DNA of 64,000 bases from an uncultured Flavobacteriales bacterium (GCA_937974555.1 CALJKR010000064.1:12195-76194), one strand, 5' to 3'; positions 1 to 9,318 are shown, counted from the stretch's first letter. Made by a program: numbers and translations. Notes: generated by a model from the letters alone, not told the origin.

Positions 1-1446
1 GTGCATTCTCCATTTCCATAAACCTTCGCCCAGAACAAATCCGACAGGTGTTTCCAATGCTGTTCCAAAGCATACCAAGGGAGAGGAGGTGTTCAATGTG
101 CCTATTTTTTGAAATAGAAAAGGGCTCATTCCTTCAGCAGTGGTCAATTTTCCAAAAGATATTTCCAAAGGTGGAAGCACCGCAACCAAATCCTGAAAAC
201 GGTCAGGATATTGAAAGTTTTTGAAACTTGTGTTGATTTGAGCTGATCTCACCTCTCTTGAACCATTAGCGCCTTGGATGTTTACACCCAATTGAAGTCC
301 ATTCAATAAGTTCCATTGGGTTTGCATCGTGGTAAGATGAAGGGCAGGAATATTGTTTTTTTTAAATTCTGAAATGATATTCAATTGCGCGCTGTTTTGA
401 GGCATTCCATGGTAGAGAACCATCCCGTAATCGCTTAATTTCCCCTTCCAATCATTGGCCAATGCAAACTCAATAGCGTAGGAATCAGAGCCCTCAAATG
501 AAGTTCTGATTGCCGCGATATCAGGATGTGGCGCGCCTGCGAGAAGTAAGATTTTTTGTCTTTCATCCAGTACTTGGATGTAGAAATCATAGGAGTTGTT
601 GGTGAGTGTCTTCTCATTGTTTACCCCTTTCACTTTCACCGTGTAACGTTGTGTTCCTTTTTCTTTGGAAACAAGTTCAAAACCCTCGTGCAGATAGGTG
701 GGGTTGTCATTGAAGTAAATTTCTTTTTGCGCGATGGTCTGCCCTTTGTGTTCAATGCTGACCACGGATTTTTCGCCTTTCACCAACAGGCCTTCTATGT
801 GAATTTGGACTGGGAAAGAATTGCCGATAAAGGTGTTTCGATTGACCTCAACATCCTTGATGGTGATGTCTCTGTAAACAGAAGTGTCCCCCAATCCAAT
901 CGAGTAGAATGGCACTTGAAGGTTTTGTGCAACGTACAAGGGCTGAACGCCTTGATTAAAAATACCATCGGTTGCCACCACCACGGATGCCAAGTTTCTT
1001 CCTGAATATCGCGTTGCAATTTGATCCAAGGCCACACTGAGATCCGTCGCGCTTCCTTTGAAATTTATACTATCCCACCCGGATTTTAAGTTTTGGTCAA
1101 AGGCGTAGTATACCACCTCTGCTTGACCATCCAAGGCTTCCAATTTCTTTTTTAGATCTGCCGCTATGGAAGGGGTTGATTTTGGATCAAGCGAGCCGCT
1201 GTTGTCGAAAAGGGCAACAACAATAGGTTTTTCAATGACGTGATTTTCCCATTGTGTGATGGGGCGCAATAATAAAAGAGACAATAATGTAAAGGCCACA
1301 AAGCGAAGGGCAGCAAGGGAATAAATGACGGAAAGACTAAATCTATTGCGCTTGATTTCCGAATAATACAGCACGCCAGACACAAGAAGGCCCGCTATGA
1401 TGCAGGCCCAAATGTATATCGCTGGATATGTTGTGTAAATATTCAA
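1..1446 (-). CDS. VWA-domain membrane protein (3' part cut by window edge)
   Basis: An uninterrupted minus-strand frame runs from a TTG at 1446 off the left edge (482 codons visible). There is no ATG near the front. TTG, 11 nt after the fabG stop, is the best start, and an ATT overlapping that stop is the alternative. Two hydrophobic segments (about residues 10-28 and 40-60) are followed by a von Willebrand A-type domain with an apparently intact MIDAS: DNSGS at 81-85, a Thr in SATD, and VVATDG. Downstream comes a beta-rich part and a glutamine-amidotransferase-like stretch (KILLLAGAPHPDIAAI). Membrane-anchored VWA proteins of this layout are common in Bacteroidota and usually of unknown role. 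It follows fabG closely and is probably cotranscribed with it. The short frames inside this region are fragments, not separate genes. Confidence 0.8.
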   Translation of the reverse strand, partial: MNIYTTYPAIYIWACIIAGLLVSGVLYYSEIKRNRFSLSVIYSLAALRFVAFTLLSLLLLRPITQWENHVIEKPIVVALFDNSGSLDPKSTPSIAADLKKKLEALDGQAEVVYYAFDQNLKSGWDSINFKGSATDLSVALDQIATRYSGRNLASVVVATDGIFNQGVQPLYVAQNLQVPFYSIGLGDTSVYRDITIKDVEVNRNTFIGNSFPVQIHIEGLLVKGEKSVVSIEHKGQTIAQKEIYFNDNPTYLHEGFELVSKEKGTQRYTVKVKGVNNEKTLTNNSYDFYIQVLDERQKILLLAGAPHPDIAAIRTSFEGSDSYAIEFALANDWKGKLSDYGMVLYHGMPQNSAQLNIISEFKKNNIPALHLTTMQTQWNLLNGLQLGVNIQGANGSREVRSAQINTSFKNFQYPDRFQDLVAVLPPLEISFGKLTTAEGMSPFLFQKIGTLNTSSPLVCFGTALETPVGFVLGEGLWKWRMH

Positions 1447-1457
1447 TGCTGATTCAA

Positions 1458-2204
1458 TTACATGTGCATTCCGCCGCAAACGTGAATCGTTTGACCGGTG
1501 ATGTAGCTACTCATATCACTGGCCAAGAAAAGTGTTGCATTGGCGATGTCTTCCGGAGTTCCTCCTCTTTTTAAAGGAATGCTATCTCTCCATTGTTGTA
1601 CTACTTTCTCATCCAAAGCTCCAGTCATCTCTGTTTCAATAAACCCAGGGGCGATGGCGTTGCAACGGATGTTTCTTGAGCCCAATTCAGCCGCCATACT
1701 TTTGGTAAATCCTATGATACCGGCCTTGGATGCTGCATAGTTGGCTTGACCCGCATTTCCGGTAACGCCCACAATGGAACTCATATTAATCACAGAGCCA
1801 CACTTGGCCTTCAACATCGGACGAATAACAGCCTTACTCAAATTGAAAATCGATTTCAAATTAACGCGAATCACCTCATCCCATTGTTCTTCCGACATTC
1901 TCATCAAAAGTGTATCCCTTGTAATTCCTGCATTATTTACCAAAATATCAACGGTTCCAAATTCCTCTACTACCTGGTCAACCAATTTTTGGGCAGCATC
2001 GAAATCAGCAGCATCACTCTTGAAGCCTTTGACAACACCGCCATTGGCGCTCAATTCAGCTTCCAAAGCTCGTGCTTTTTCATCTGAAGAAGCATAAGTG
2101 AAAGCCACCTTGGCTCCTTGAGCCACAAACAAGGCTGCAATCCCTTTTCCAATTCCACGAGATGCTCCGGTAATGATGGCTACTTTTCCGTCTAATAATT
2201 TCAT
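1458..2204 (-). CDS. fabG: 3-oxoacyl-ACP reductase FabG
   Basis: NADPH-dependent reduction of 3-oxoacyl-ACP in cytosolic fatty-acid elongation. The 248-aa length is normal for a short-chain dehydrogenase/reductase. The Rossmann glycine motif TGASRGIG lies at 13-20, NNAG at 90-93, and the catalytic set is S143, Y156 and K160 (YAASK). The C-terminal FIETEMTGAL and ITGQTIHVCGGMHM segments are typical of FabG rather than of other SDRs. It starts at ATG 2204, 14 nt after a TATCTTTG box, and is followed within 11 nt by the VWA gene. Other SDR activities cannot be excluded, but the FabG signature is strong. Confidence 0.95.
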   Translation of the reverse strand: MKLLDGKVAIITGASRGIGKGIAALFVAQGAKVAFTYASSDEKARALEAELSANGGVVKGFKSDAADFDAAQKLVDQVVEEFGTVDILVNNAGITRDTLLMRMSEEQWDEVIRVNLKSIFNLSKAVIRPMLKAKCGSVINMSSIVGVTGNAGQANYAASKAGIIGFTKSMAAELGSRNIRCNAIAPGFIETEMTGALDEKVVQQWRDSIPLKRGGTPEDIANATLFLASDMSSYITGQTIHVCGGMHM

Positions 2205-2218
2205 GTTCTTAGTTTTTA

Positions 2219-2226
2219 CAAAGATA
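2219..2226 (-). promoter_or_regulatory. -7 box of fabG promoter
   Basis: TATCTTTG on the minus strand matches the Bacteroidota -7 consensus TAnnTTTG exactly. It lies between the Crp-family stop and fabG, 14 nt before the ATG, so a short leader of about 10 nt is expected. A TTG lies 15 nt upstream of the box, a shorter gap than usual. Confidence 0.6.
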
Positions 2227-2230
2227 ACGT

Positions 2231-2884
2231 TTAATGCATTTCAATTTTATTTCTACCCAAAGTCAGTTGGCCTTGGTTTTCCATCTTTTTTAGCAGTCTC
2301 GAAATTACCTCTCTGGAAGAATGAAGTTCATTGGCAATTTCAGAATGCGTGGCATGGATGATGCCGTCTTCTGTTAAGTTGGATTTGGACTCCAGCCATT
2401 TTTCTAACCGATCATCTAACTTCTGAAAAGCAATGCTGTCAATGGTTTGAAGCAATTCCTCAAATCGGAATTGGTAGCTTTTAAAGACAAAGTGTTTCCA
2501 GGATGAATATTTAGAACTCCACTCATCAAGCACTTGGGTAGGTATGGCGATGACTGTGCAATCTTCTTCCGCTACCGCACGGATGTTACTTCGTGCGTCT
2601 CCCATGCAACACGTAATGGCCATGGCGCAAGTTTGACCTTGGGCGACATGGTAAATCAACAATTCTTTTCCATCATTGTCTTCTCTTAAAACTTTGAGAT
2701 TTCCTGACATGATAAGGGGCATGAACTTGATGTATTGGCCAATATCCATGAGCATTTCACCTTCTTTGATTTCCATCCAAGTTCCTCTTTCGATGATGGC
2801 CGCTTTGATTTGTGGTTCATACAGTTCAGGAAAAAGTAAACTCAAGGATTGCAAGTCTTCAACTTCAATTTTTCTGCTTTTCAT
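2231..2884 (-). CDS. Crp/Fnr-family transcriptional regulator
   Basis: A 217-aa cytosolic regulator with an N-terminal cyclic-nucleotide-binding-type beta barrel (about 25-145) and a C-terminal winged helix (about 155-217). The recognition-helix region reads SEIANELHSSREVISRLLKK, as in Crp/Fnr proteins. The N-terminal Cys cluster of oxygen-sensing FNR is absent. There is a CAMAITCCMG segment in the barrel, as in many Bacteroidota members, whose ligand is unknown. The ATG lies inside the end of the upstream glycosyltransferase gene (20 nt overlap), so the two are likely cotranscribed. The target genes cannot be deduced. Confidence 0.88.
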   Translation of the reverse strand: MKSRKIEVEDLQSLSLLFPELYEPQIKAAIIERGTWMEIKEGEMLMDIGQYIKFMPLIMSGNLKVLREDNDGKELLIYHVAQGQTCAMAITCCMGDARSNIRAVAEEDCTVIAIPTQVLDEWSSKYSSWKHFVFKSYQFRFEELLQTIDSIAFQKLDDRLEKWLESKSNLTEDGIIHATHSEIANELHSSREVISRLLKKMENQGQLTLGRNKIEMH

Positions 2885-4187
2885 GTTCTTTGATTGCTAT
2901 TAAAAAAACATCCGCCATTTTTTGGGTTAGCGCTTTTCTTGAATATTTCTCTATGTTGGAGGATTGAATCGTCAATGGATGCTGTATTAAATACTGCTCG
3001 TATTGCTTGGATAAAATTTCCACAAGTCGTTCTTCGTCCTCAAAGTCTGCGCATGCGCCTGCCTGGCTGTCTTGGAGGATTCTATTCATTTCACCATCGG
3101 TAGGACCAATCGCTACAATGGGTCTTTGAGCAGCCAAATATTCAAAGAATTTTCCAGTCAAAATACTCTTGGCATTGCCACTGTTGTTAACGAGCAATAA
3201 CAACATTTGGGCGCTTTGTTGTTGTGCGATGGCCTCAGCATGGGGCATGTATTCCACCAAGTCACAAAGTGTTTCTATGCCAAATTGCTGAATACTCTTG
3301 CGGACACTGATATCGGTTTTTCCGATTAGTTTTAATTTGAAATGTTTTGCAAACGAGGGATAGGTTTGATTCAATTTTTGAATCGCTCGCCAAAGTATTT
3401 CATGATTTCTGGCTGGAGGTATACTGCCGACGTGAACCAAAGTAAACCCTTGATCTACTGTGGTGTCGGAATTAAATTCATCGTCATAACCGTTGGTGAT
3501 ACACAGGGTATGAGCGGCTCCTTTGTTTTTAAAATCATCGGCATCTTCTTGCGTGACCGTGGTAACAAAGTGTGCTTTTTTTATTACTTCAAGTTCTTGC
3601 TTGCGGTGCTTTTTATCTGCCCATGAAGTGAGCATGAGCTGATCATAAAAGTCAATGTTGGTCCAGGGGTCACGAAAATCAGCAACCCACGGAATATTTA
3701 ATTTTCTACTTACTTGCAGCGCAATGCGATGCATGCTGTGGGGTGGTCCTGTGGAAACAATTAAATCTACAGGATGATTTTGTAAATAGGTGGATAAGAA
3801 TTGACTCGCAGGTTTGATCCAAAAACAGCGGGCATCGGGAATAAAAAAATTGCCCCTTACCCAAACGCCGATGCTCTCGGTTTTTTTGGGTTTATCCGAT
3901 TCACTGAGAAAACCGGTATTGATTTTTTCTGTGGGTTTCACACCGACCCATCTTTTGTACCAGGAATACGGTTCCCAGATGGGGCGTTGTATGATGTCTA
4001 TTCCTGGGGGTATGTCCTGGGCAAGGCTTGGGTCTTCTACGGGCATTTCCGGATTGGAGGGTGTAAATACCACAGGCTCAAATCCAAAATCGCGGAGATA
4101 TTTTACAAATTTCAACCAGCGCTGCACGCCCGCGCCCCCGGAAGGTGGCCAGTAGTAGGTGATGATTAAAACTTTTTTTAGTGACAT
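2865..4187 (-). CDS. GT4-type glycosyltransferase
   Basis: A 440-aa GT-B fold glycosyltransferase. The N-terminus VLIITYYWPPSGGAGVQRW contains the glycine-rich loop that starts many family 4 enzymes. The C-terminal half has LVHVGSIPPARNHEILWRA and a GKFFEYLAAQRPIVAIGP segment, which corresponds to the nucleotide-sugar (E-x7-E type) site. The donor and acceptor are not predictable. A role in cell-surface polysaccharide or LPS glycan assembly is inferred from the family. It begins 3 nt after the stop of the NHL-repeat gene and overlaps the Crp-type gene, so it lies in the middle of an operon. Confidence 0.9.
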   Translation of the reverse strand: MSLKKVLIITYYWPPSGGAGVQRWLKFVKYLRDFGFEPVVFTPSNPEMPVEDPSLAQDIPPGIDIIQRPIWEPYSWYKRWVGVKPTEKINTGFLSESDKPKKTESIGVWVRGNFFIPDARCFWIKPASQFLSTYLQNHPVDLIVSTGPPHSMHRIALQVSRKLNIPWVADFRDPWTNIDFYDQLMLTSWADKKHRKQELEVIKKAHFVTTVTQEDADDFKNKGAAHTLCITNGYDDEFNSDTTVDQGFTLVHVGSIPPARNHEILWRAIQKLNQTYPSFAKHFKLKLIGKTDISVRKSIQQFGIETLCDLVEYMPHAEAIAQQQSAQMLLLLVNNSGNAKSILTGKFFEYLAAQRPIVAIGPTDGEMNRILQDSQAGACADFEDEERLVEILSKQYEQYLIQHPLTIQSSNIEKYSRKALTQKMADVFLIAIKEHEKQKN

Positions 4188-4190
4188 GAA

Positions 4191-6089
4191 TTAGAAAGGC
4201 AAAATATGGGGTTTCCAAGTCAAGGTCGGATTGGTGGGTTCGCCGGGTATTACACTGAGCATGGCCGTAACCATGCATTGTTTTCTCAATACCACAGTGG
4301 GTCTTGATGGGTGGCTGACACTGAATGTCATTTCCAACTGGAGGGTGCCATAGATTAAATCTTTGGGATTTACCTTGGCTTTCATTATTCCATCGGTGAT
4401 AATCTCACTTTCCATTACGCCCATCGCGTCATCGATGAGCATCACGATATTGACTCCATCATTTCTAAATTCGTATTCACCCAAGTCCAATTGAAAAGTA
4501 ACTTCAACAGGACCTTCTCCAACCGCGATGTCTTCAAATACAATATTTTCTCCTTGGGGAACCACGTTTCCACCAAATGCCAATGCATCTGAGGATACAA
4601 ACGGAATGGTAGTAACCTTTCCATTTTTGAGCTGGATAGACCGCAGACTTTCATTGTCTTGATCAAGCACATAGGCAAATTGATCGTAGATGATAAAATC
4701 AGTGGGGGAGTGGAAGGACGCCTCTTTTCCTTTGCCATCTTTCCAGCCTTCTAATTCACCGCCAGCGATGAGCTTGAGTTTGCCTTTTTTAATTTCCCAA
4801 ATGCCATTTCCTTCTTTTGAAATACCGATGAGTTTTTTTCCGGCCAATTGCATTCCACTCCAATGAATAGACTCACTTCCCGCTACGGACTGGCAATAGC
4901 CATATTCGTATTCCACTTCCTTTTGAGTAACGACATCGGTGTATTTTCTTTTTTCTTTGAATTCAATTTGCCACGCAGAACCATCGCTCATGGTGACATA
5001 ACCCACCTTGCCTTGAATTTCCAGTTGTTCGGGATAAATGCGCTGGTTGAGTTTATTGGTTAATGGAAGGCGAACCACTTCTCTGGAACCACCGCTGATG
5101 GGATCAAGTAGGAATACCTGATTGTAACTGGCAGACAAGACAAATATTTTATTATTGTCGATGGCGATATCCGTTGGGAAGCCAATGGCTTCATATCCGC
5201 CATTGGTCGCTGCAGTTTGTTCATTAAAGTCATTTCCATTTCCTGCAACAGTAAATACCAATTGGCTGGACATGTCGATGGCTCTAATTCTGTGATTAAA
5301 ACAATCGGCAACGTATATTAAATCTTGCTCAGGTTCATGCGCCAACCCTTTGGGATAGTTGAATTGGGCACTAAGAAAATTGCCATCTGCAAATCCAGGT
5401 TGAGGAGCACCTACAATTCGATTGATTTTGCCATCTGCGGTGACATGATGAATTCGATGGTGGTTACTCTCAGTAATCAAATATCCATTGGACTTGTAAG
5501 GGGCAATTTGTGTAGGGAATTCGATGTTGGCATCCGCCCAATAATGCGTTTCCACGCTATCTTTCATCTGCCAATAACGCAATTTTCCTTTGAGTTCGGG
5601 GGATTCGGTTAAGGTTTGAATTTTTTCTAGAACATTTTTCACGATGCCTTTGCCTTCGAATACTTGAAGAGCTTGTCCACCTGATTTTCCGTATAGTCGA
5701 ACTTGAAAATTGCCGCTGAATTGTGGTGCGGAAAATTCCTTGAAATCAGGACAAACCACCAATGGGTGTTCTAAATTTTCTCTCTGGATGAGCGAATAAT
5801 ATTCTCTTCTTGGTTGTGGAGCGCCAGGCTTGGCCAAAACGGCACTAATGAGCTGCACTTGGAATAAGTTTTTAGAGGCGGTCATCAATTGGTGAACCTG
5901 TTCCAAAGCGGTGGGATCTTGTTGATCCCAAATCATAAAAACAACAATCTTGTCATTGATATTCTCCAGGGTAATCGGATAGGCGGAATTGAACCAAACC
6001 GACCCTTTGGATATTTTGTCGGATTGCGCTTCTAATGAGCCAATGAAAGTGTAAAATAGGATACTGGTGATTAGAAGAATTGTTCTCAT
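4191..6089 (-). CDS. Secreted thioredoxin-fold/NHL-repeat protein
   Basis: A 632-aa exported protein. The start is set at ATG 6089. A GTG at 6113 also opens the frame but sits within the terminator hairpin of the upstream rplT. From 6089 the N-terminus is a good signal peptide (MRTILLITSILFYTF, then LEAQS). Residues about 25-140 resemble a thioredoxin fold but have no CxxC (WDQQDPT at the usual site). NHL beta-propeller repeats follow (about 190-480; for example FNYPKGLAHEPEQDLIYVAD and NHRIRAID). A C-terminal beta domain is of unknown type. The thioredoxin-plus-NHL order is that of NHLRC2-like proteins. The absence of the catalytic cysteines argues for a binding or scaffold role. Function unknown. 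Confidence 0.8.
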   Translation of the reverse strand: MRTILLITSILFYTFIGSLEAQSDKISKGSVWFNSAYPITLENINDKIVVFMIWDQQDPTALEQVHQLMTASKNLFQVQLISAVLAKPGAPQPRREYYSLIQRENLEHPLVVCPDFKEFSAPQFSGNFQVRLYGKSGGQALQVFEGKGIVKNVLEKIQTLTESPELKGKLRYWQMKDSVETHYWADANIEFPTQIAPYKSNGYLITESNHHRIHHVTADGKINRIVGAPQPGFADGNFLSAQFNYPKGLAHEPEQDLIYVADCFNHRIRAIDMSSQLVFTVAGNGNDFNEQTAATNGGYEAIGFPTDIAIDNNKIFVLSASYNQVFLLDPISGGSREVVRLPLTNKLNQRIYPEQLEIQGKVGYVTMSDGSAWQIEFKEKRKYTDVVTQKEVEYEYGYCQSVAGSESIHWSGMQLAGKKLIGISKEGNGIWEIKKGKLKLIAGGELEGWKDGKGKEASFHSPTDFIIYDQFAYVLDQDNESLRSIQLKNGKVTTIPFVSSDALAFGGNVVPQGENIVFEDIAVGEGPVEVTFQLDLGEYEFRNDGVNIVMLIDDAMGVMESEIITDGIMKAKVNPKDLIYGTLQLEMTFSVSHPSRPTVVLRKQCMVTAMLSVIPGEPTNPTLTWKPHILPF

Positions 6090-6097
6090 ATGTTCAA

Positions 6098-6129
6098 TAA
6101 AAAAGGGAACCACGAATATGGTTCCCTTT
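6098..6129 (-). terminator. Rho-independent terminator of the thrS-rplT operon
   Basis: On the minus strand AAGGGAACCA is followed by a 6-nt loop, TGGTTCCCTT and a T-run (TTTTTT). This gives a 10-bp perfect stem 25 nt after the rplT stop and just upstream of the NHL-repeat gene. Confidence 0.88.
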
Positions 6130-6153
6130 CTTGTAATTTCAAAATATTGAAAG

Positions 6154-6498
6154 TTATTTTACTGCATCTACAACAGCTTTGAAAGCGGCTGGATGATTCA
6201 TCGCTAAGTCAGCCAATGCTTTACGGTTCAACTCAATCCCTTTGGCGTGAATTTTTCCCATGAATTGAGAATAAGACAAACCGTGGATACGAGCACCTGC
6301 GTTGATACGAGCAATCCACAAAGCGCGGAAATTACGCTTGCGAAGTTTACGACCAACATAAGCATAAGTTAATGCTTTTTCTACTGCGTTTTTGGCTACG
6401 GTCCAAACGTTTTTTCTTGAACCGAAATAGCCTTTGGCCATTTTAAGGACCTTTTTTCTTCTCTCACGAGAAGCGACTGCATTTTTACTGCGTGGCAT
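6154..6498 (-). CDS. rplT: 50S ribosomal protein L20
   Basis: A 114-aa protein, the usual L20 length. It begins MPRSKNAVASRERRKK with the basic N-terminal extension that threads 23S rRNA, continues with KGYFGSRKNVWTVAKNAV and contains the conserved WIARINAGARIHGLSYSQF block. It is the last gene of thrS-infC-rpmI-rplT and is followed by a strong terminator. In other bacteria L20 represses this operon, but no proven L20 site is visible here. Confidence 0.97.
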   Translation of the reverse strand: MPRSKNAVASRERRKKVLKMAKGYFGSRKNVWTVAKNAVEKALTYAYVGRKLRKRNFRALWIARINAGARIHGLSYSQFMGKIHAKGIELNRKALADLAMNHPAAFKAVVDAVK

Positions 6499-6589
6499 AA
6501 TTTTTTGTTTTTTGAAGGTTGGTGGCTGTTGCGCTTAAAACCAACAATCGGGTTAACTTGACCTTGCTTTTTGAGTCAATAAGCTTGAC
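6499..6589 (-). promoter_or_regulatory. Structured spacer between rpmI and rplT
   Basis: A 91-nt gap, unusually long for this operon, with two short inverted repeats on the minus strand: AGTCAA/TTGACT (5-nt loop) and GTTGGT/ACCAAC (about 18-nt loop). It could be an L20 autoregulatory or processing site, but this is only suggested by position. Confidence 0.25.
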
Positions 6590-6784
6590 TTAGGCGAGCA
6601 ATTGAGCCTTGATTGATTTTACATCAGAAGGGTGAACCATCGCATCGTTACCCAAACTACGCTTACGCTTAGTTTCTTTCTTGGTTAAGATGTGACGCTT
6701 AAACGCCTTCTTACGCTTGATCTTTCCGCTACCGGTCACTTGAAAACGCTTTTTAGCGCCGGATTTGGTTTTCGACTTTGGCAT
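6590..6784 (-). CDS. rpmI: 50S ribosomal protein L35
   Basis: A 64-aa, very basic protein with the classic L35 N-terminus MPKSKTKSGAKKRFQVTGSG and the KAFKRHILTKKETKRKRSLG core. It lies 17 nt downstream of infC and upstream of rplT, the universal gene order. Confidence 0.97.
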   Translation of the reverse strand: MPKSKTKSGAKKRFQVTGSGKIKRKKAFKRHILTKKETKRKRSLGNDAMVHPSDVKSIKAQLLA

Positions 6785-6801
6785 TGTATTAGGGTTTTAA
6801 T

Positions 6802-7368
6802 TTATTTCTTCTTTGGGTTAATAATCACAAACATCTTTTTTCCTTCAAGCTTTGGCATCTGTTCTGGAACGCCATATTCAGACAACTCTTGAATGAACTT
6901 CAAAAGCAAGATTTCACCGCGGTCTTTGAAAACAATGGATCTTCCTTTAAAGAAAACCCATGATCTAACCTTACTTCCATCTTTCAAAAACTCGATGGCA
7001 TGCTTCAACTTAAAAGCAAAGTCATGGTCATCGGTGTTGGGACCAAAGCGAATTTCCTTGACGGTTACGTTCACTTGTTTGGCCTTCATTTCCTTTTGCT
7101 TCTTCTTTTGATCGTACAAGAATTTCTTGTAGTCAATGATTCTGCAAACGGGTGGGGTTGCATTTGGAGAAATTTCCACCAGGTCTAGTTCCTGCTCCTG
7201 AGCCATGCGCAAAGCCTCTTGCGTAGAATAAACGCCTTGCTCGATGTTATCGCCTACCAAACGGATTTCCGTCACGTTGATACGGCCATTGATTCGATGC
7301 TCGGGTTCTTTTTCTCTCCTAAAATCTCTTCTAGGGTAAGGGGGTCTATTGCCTGGTTTTTTCTCCAT
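6802..7368 (-). CDS. infC: Translation initiation factor IF-3
   Basis: A 188-aa initiation factor that keeps 30S subunits free and checks the start codon and initiator tRNA. The IF3 N-domain begins EHRINGRINVTEIRLVGD, the linker is Lys-rich (YDQKKKQKEMKAKQ), and the C-domain contains VKEIRFGPNTDDHDF and GSKVRSWVFFKGRSIVFKD. A 25-residue basic extension precedes the core. The start is an ordinary ATG (7368), 12 nt after the thrS stop, not the rare AUU-type codon used for autoregulation in enterobacteria. Confidence 0.96.
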   Translation of the reverse strand: MEKKPGNRPPYPRRDFRREKEPEHRINGRINVTEIRLVGDNIEQGVYSTQEALRMAQEQELDLVEISPNATPPVCRIIDYKKFLYDQKKKQKEMKAKQVNVTVKEIRFGPNTDDHDFAFKLKHAIEFLKDGSKVRSWVFFKGRSIVFKDRGEILLLKFIQELSEYGVPEQMPKLEGKKMFVIINPKKK

Positions 7369-7380
7369 TTATTTTTTTTA

Positions 7381-9318
7381 CTATGCGGAAAGCATTTCCT
7401 TGATTTCGTTTTGAACTTGAGTCGCAAATTCTGCAATGGATAGAACGCCTACATCACCTGTCCCTTTCTTACGTGCAGAAACGGTTCCAGCTTGTTGTTC
7501 TTGTTCTCCAATGATCAGCATATACGGCACTCTAGCCAATTCTGCTTCACGGATTTTCTTTCCCACTTTCTCGTTGCTTTCGTCAACGGAGGCGCGAATA
7601 TCGTAATTTTTTAGTTCAGTTGCTACACTTTTTGCGTATTCATTGAATTTTTCACTCACGGGAAGCAATCGAACTTGCTCTGGGGTGAGCCAAAGTGGGA
7701 ATTGCCCTGCGCAGTGTTCAATCAAGATGGCTACAAATCTTTCCATCGAGCCAAATGGCGCACGGTGGATCATAACTGGACGGTGTTTTTGATTGTCTGC
7801 TCCGGTGTATTCCAATTGGAAACGCTCTGGAAGGTTGTAATCAATCTGCACTGTTCCCAACTGCCATTTTCTTCCAATCGCATCGCGAACCATGAAGTCC
7901 AACTTTGGACCATAGAACGCCGCTTCGCCCAATTCTACTACAGTCTTTAATCCTTTTTCGTCGGCGACTTCTTTGATGGCGGTCTCTGCTTTCTCCCAAT
8001 TTTCATCGCTACCAATGTATTTGCTTGGGTTGTTGGGGTCTCTCAATGAAACCTGCGCCAAATAGTCATGGAAATCCAAGGTTTTGAAAATATACAAAAC
8101 CAAGTCAATGACCTTACCTACTTCCTCTTTTACCTGATCGACGGTGCAGAAAATGTGGGCATCATCTTGGGTAAATCCTCTAACACGTGTCAACCCATGC
8201 AATTCGCCGGTTTGCTCATAACGGTAAACTGTACCAAATTCGGCCAGACGCATCGGAAGATCGCGGTATGACTTGGGTTCCGCTTTAAATATTTCACAAT
8301 GGTGCGGGCAGTTCATGGGTTTAAGCATGTACACCTCGTCCTCTTGTGGAGTCTCAATGGGCTTGAAGCTGTCTGCGCCATACTTTGCCCAGTGACCACT
8401 GGTTTCATACAATTCTTTGTGACCGATATGGGGGGTGATGACTTGAAGGTAACCTGCTTTGGTCTGAGCCGCTTGCAAGAAGGCCTGCAAACGTCCGCGC
8501 AAATCAGCACCTTTGGGCAGCCAAAGGGGTAAACCGCTTCCCACTTTTTGAGAGAAATGGAATAAGCCCAATTCTTTACCCAACTTGCGGTGGTCGCGTT
8601 TTTTGGCTTCCTCCAATAATTGCATATACTCATCCAACTCCGCCTGTTTGGGGAAGGTGATGGCATACACTCGGGTCAACATTTTATTTTTTTCGTCTCC
8701 TCTCCAATAGGCTCCGGCAACATTTAATACTTTGGCTGCTTTGATGAATCCTGTGTGGGGGATGTGTGGTCCTCGGCACAAATCAGTAAATTCCCCTTGG
8801 GTGTAAAAGGTGATGTCACCATCATTTAAACCTTCGAGCAACTCCAATTTGTATGGATCAGCTTTGGTTGTGAAATATTCAACCGCTTCTGCTTTACTTA
8901 CTTGCTTGCGGATATATTCATTTTTCTTTTTGGCCAATTCCAACATGAGTTTCTCTACTTTGGAGAAATCATCCTGAGAAAAGCTATGCTGACCAAAATC
9001 TACATCATAGTAAAAACCATTTTCGATGGGAGGACCAATAGCCAATTTTATCCCTGGGTATAAAGCTTCCAGCGCTTCAGCCATCAAATGAGCTGAACTG
9101 TGCCATAGGGTTGATTTACCCTCCGTGTCATTCCATGTTACCAATTTCAAAGTTGAATCAGAAACAAATGGGCGGGTGGCATCCCATACCTCACCGTTAA
9201 CAACGGCTGCCAATACGTTTCTTGCCAATCCTTCAGAAATAGACTGCGCAACGCTCATTGAAGAAGCTCCAGCTTCCACTTGACGCACACTGCCATCGGG
9301 TAAAGTAATATTATACAT
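7381..9318 (-). CDS. thrS: Threonine--tRNA ligase
   Basis: A class II synthetase of 645 aa. The TGS domain covers about residues 1-60 (MYNITLPDGSVRQVEAG), and the editing domain has HSSAH at 73-77. The catalytic core has MNCPHHCEIF (Zn Cys in NCPHH), RLAEFGTVYRYEQTGELHG and RVRGFTQDDAHIF. The anticodon-binding domain is at the C-terminus. The start is taken as ATG 9318. The frame also opens with a TTG two codons earlier, but the TGS alignment favours the ATG. First gene of thrS-infC-rpmI-rplT. Confidence 0.97.
   Translation of the reverse strand: MYNITLPDGSVRQVEAGASSMSVAQSISEGLARNVLAAVVNGEVWDATRPFVSDSTLKLVTWNDTEGKSTLWHSSAHLMAEALEALYPGIKLAIGPPIENGFYYDVDFGQHSFSQDDFSKVEKLMLELAKKKNEYIRKQVSKAEAVEYFTTKADPYKLELLEGLNDGDITFYTQGEFTDLCRGPHIPHTGFIKAAKVLNVAGAYWRGDEKNKMLTRVYAITFPKQAELDEYMQLLEEAKKRDHRKLGKELGLFHFSQKVGSGLPLWLPKGADLRGRLQAFLQAAQTKAGYLQVITPHIGHKELYETSGHWAKYGADSFKPIETPQEDEVYMLKPMNCPHHCEIFKAEPKSYRDLPMRLAEFGTVYRYEQTGELHGLTRVRGFTQDDAHIFCTVDQVKEEVGKVIDLVLYIFKTLDFHDYLAQVSLRDPNNPSKYIGSDENWEKAETAIKEVADEKGLKTVVELGEAAFYGPKLDFMVRDAIGRKWQLGTVQIDYNLPERFQLEYTGADNQKHRPVMIHRAPFGSMERFVAILIEHCAGQFPLWLTPEQVRLLPVSEKFNEYAKSVATELKNYDIRASVDESNEKVGKKIREAELARVPYMLIIGEQEQQAGTVSARKKGTGDVGVLSIAEFATQVQNEIKEMLSA

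Noticed and set aside
435..1385. Three short minus-strand frames
   Set aside because: They are out-of-frame stretches over the long VWA frame, which lacks an ATG start.
6089..6113. GTG 6113 as the start of the NHL-repeat protein
   Set aside because: It lies in the rplT terminator stem, and ATG 6089 gives a proper signal peptide.
6499..6589. L20 leader riboswitch-like element
   Set aside because: Only weak short inverted repeats and no L20-site signature; kept only as a low-confidence regulatory spacer.
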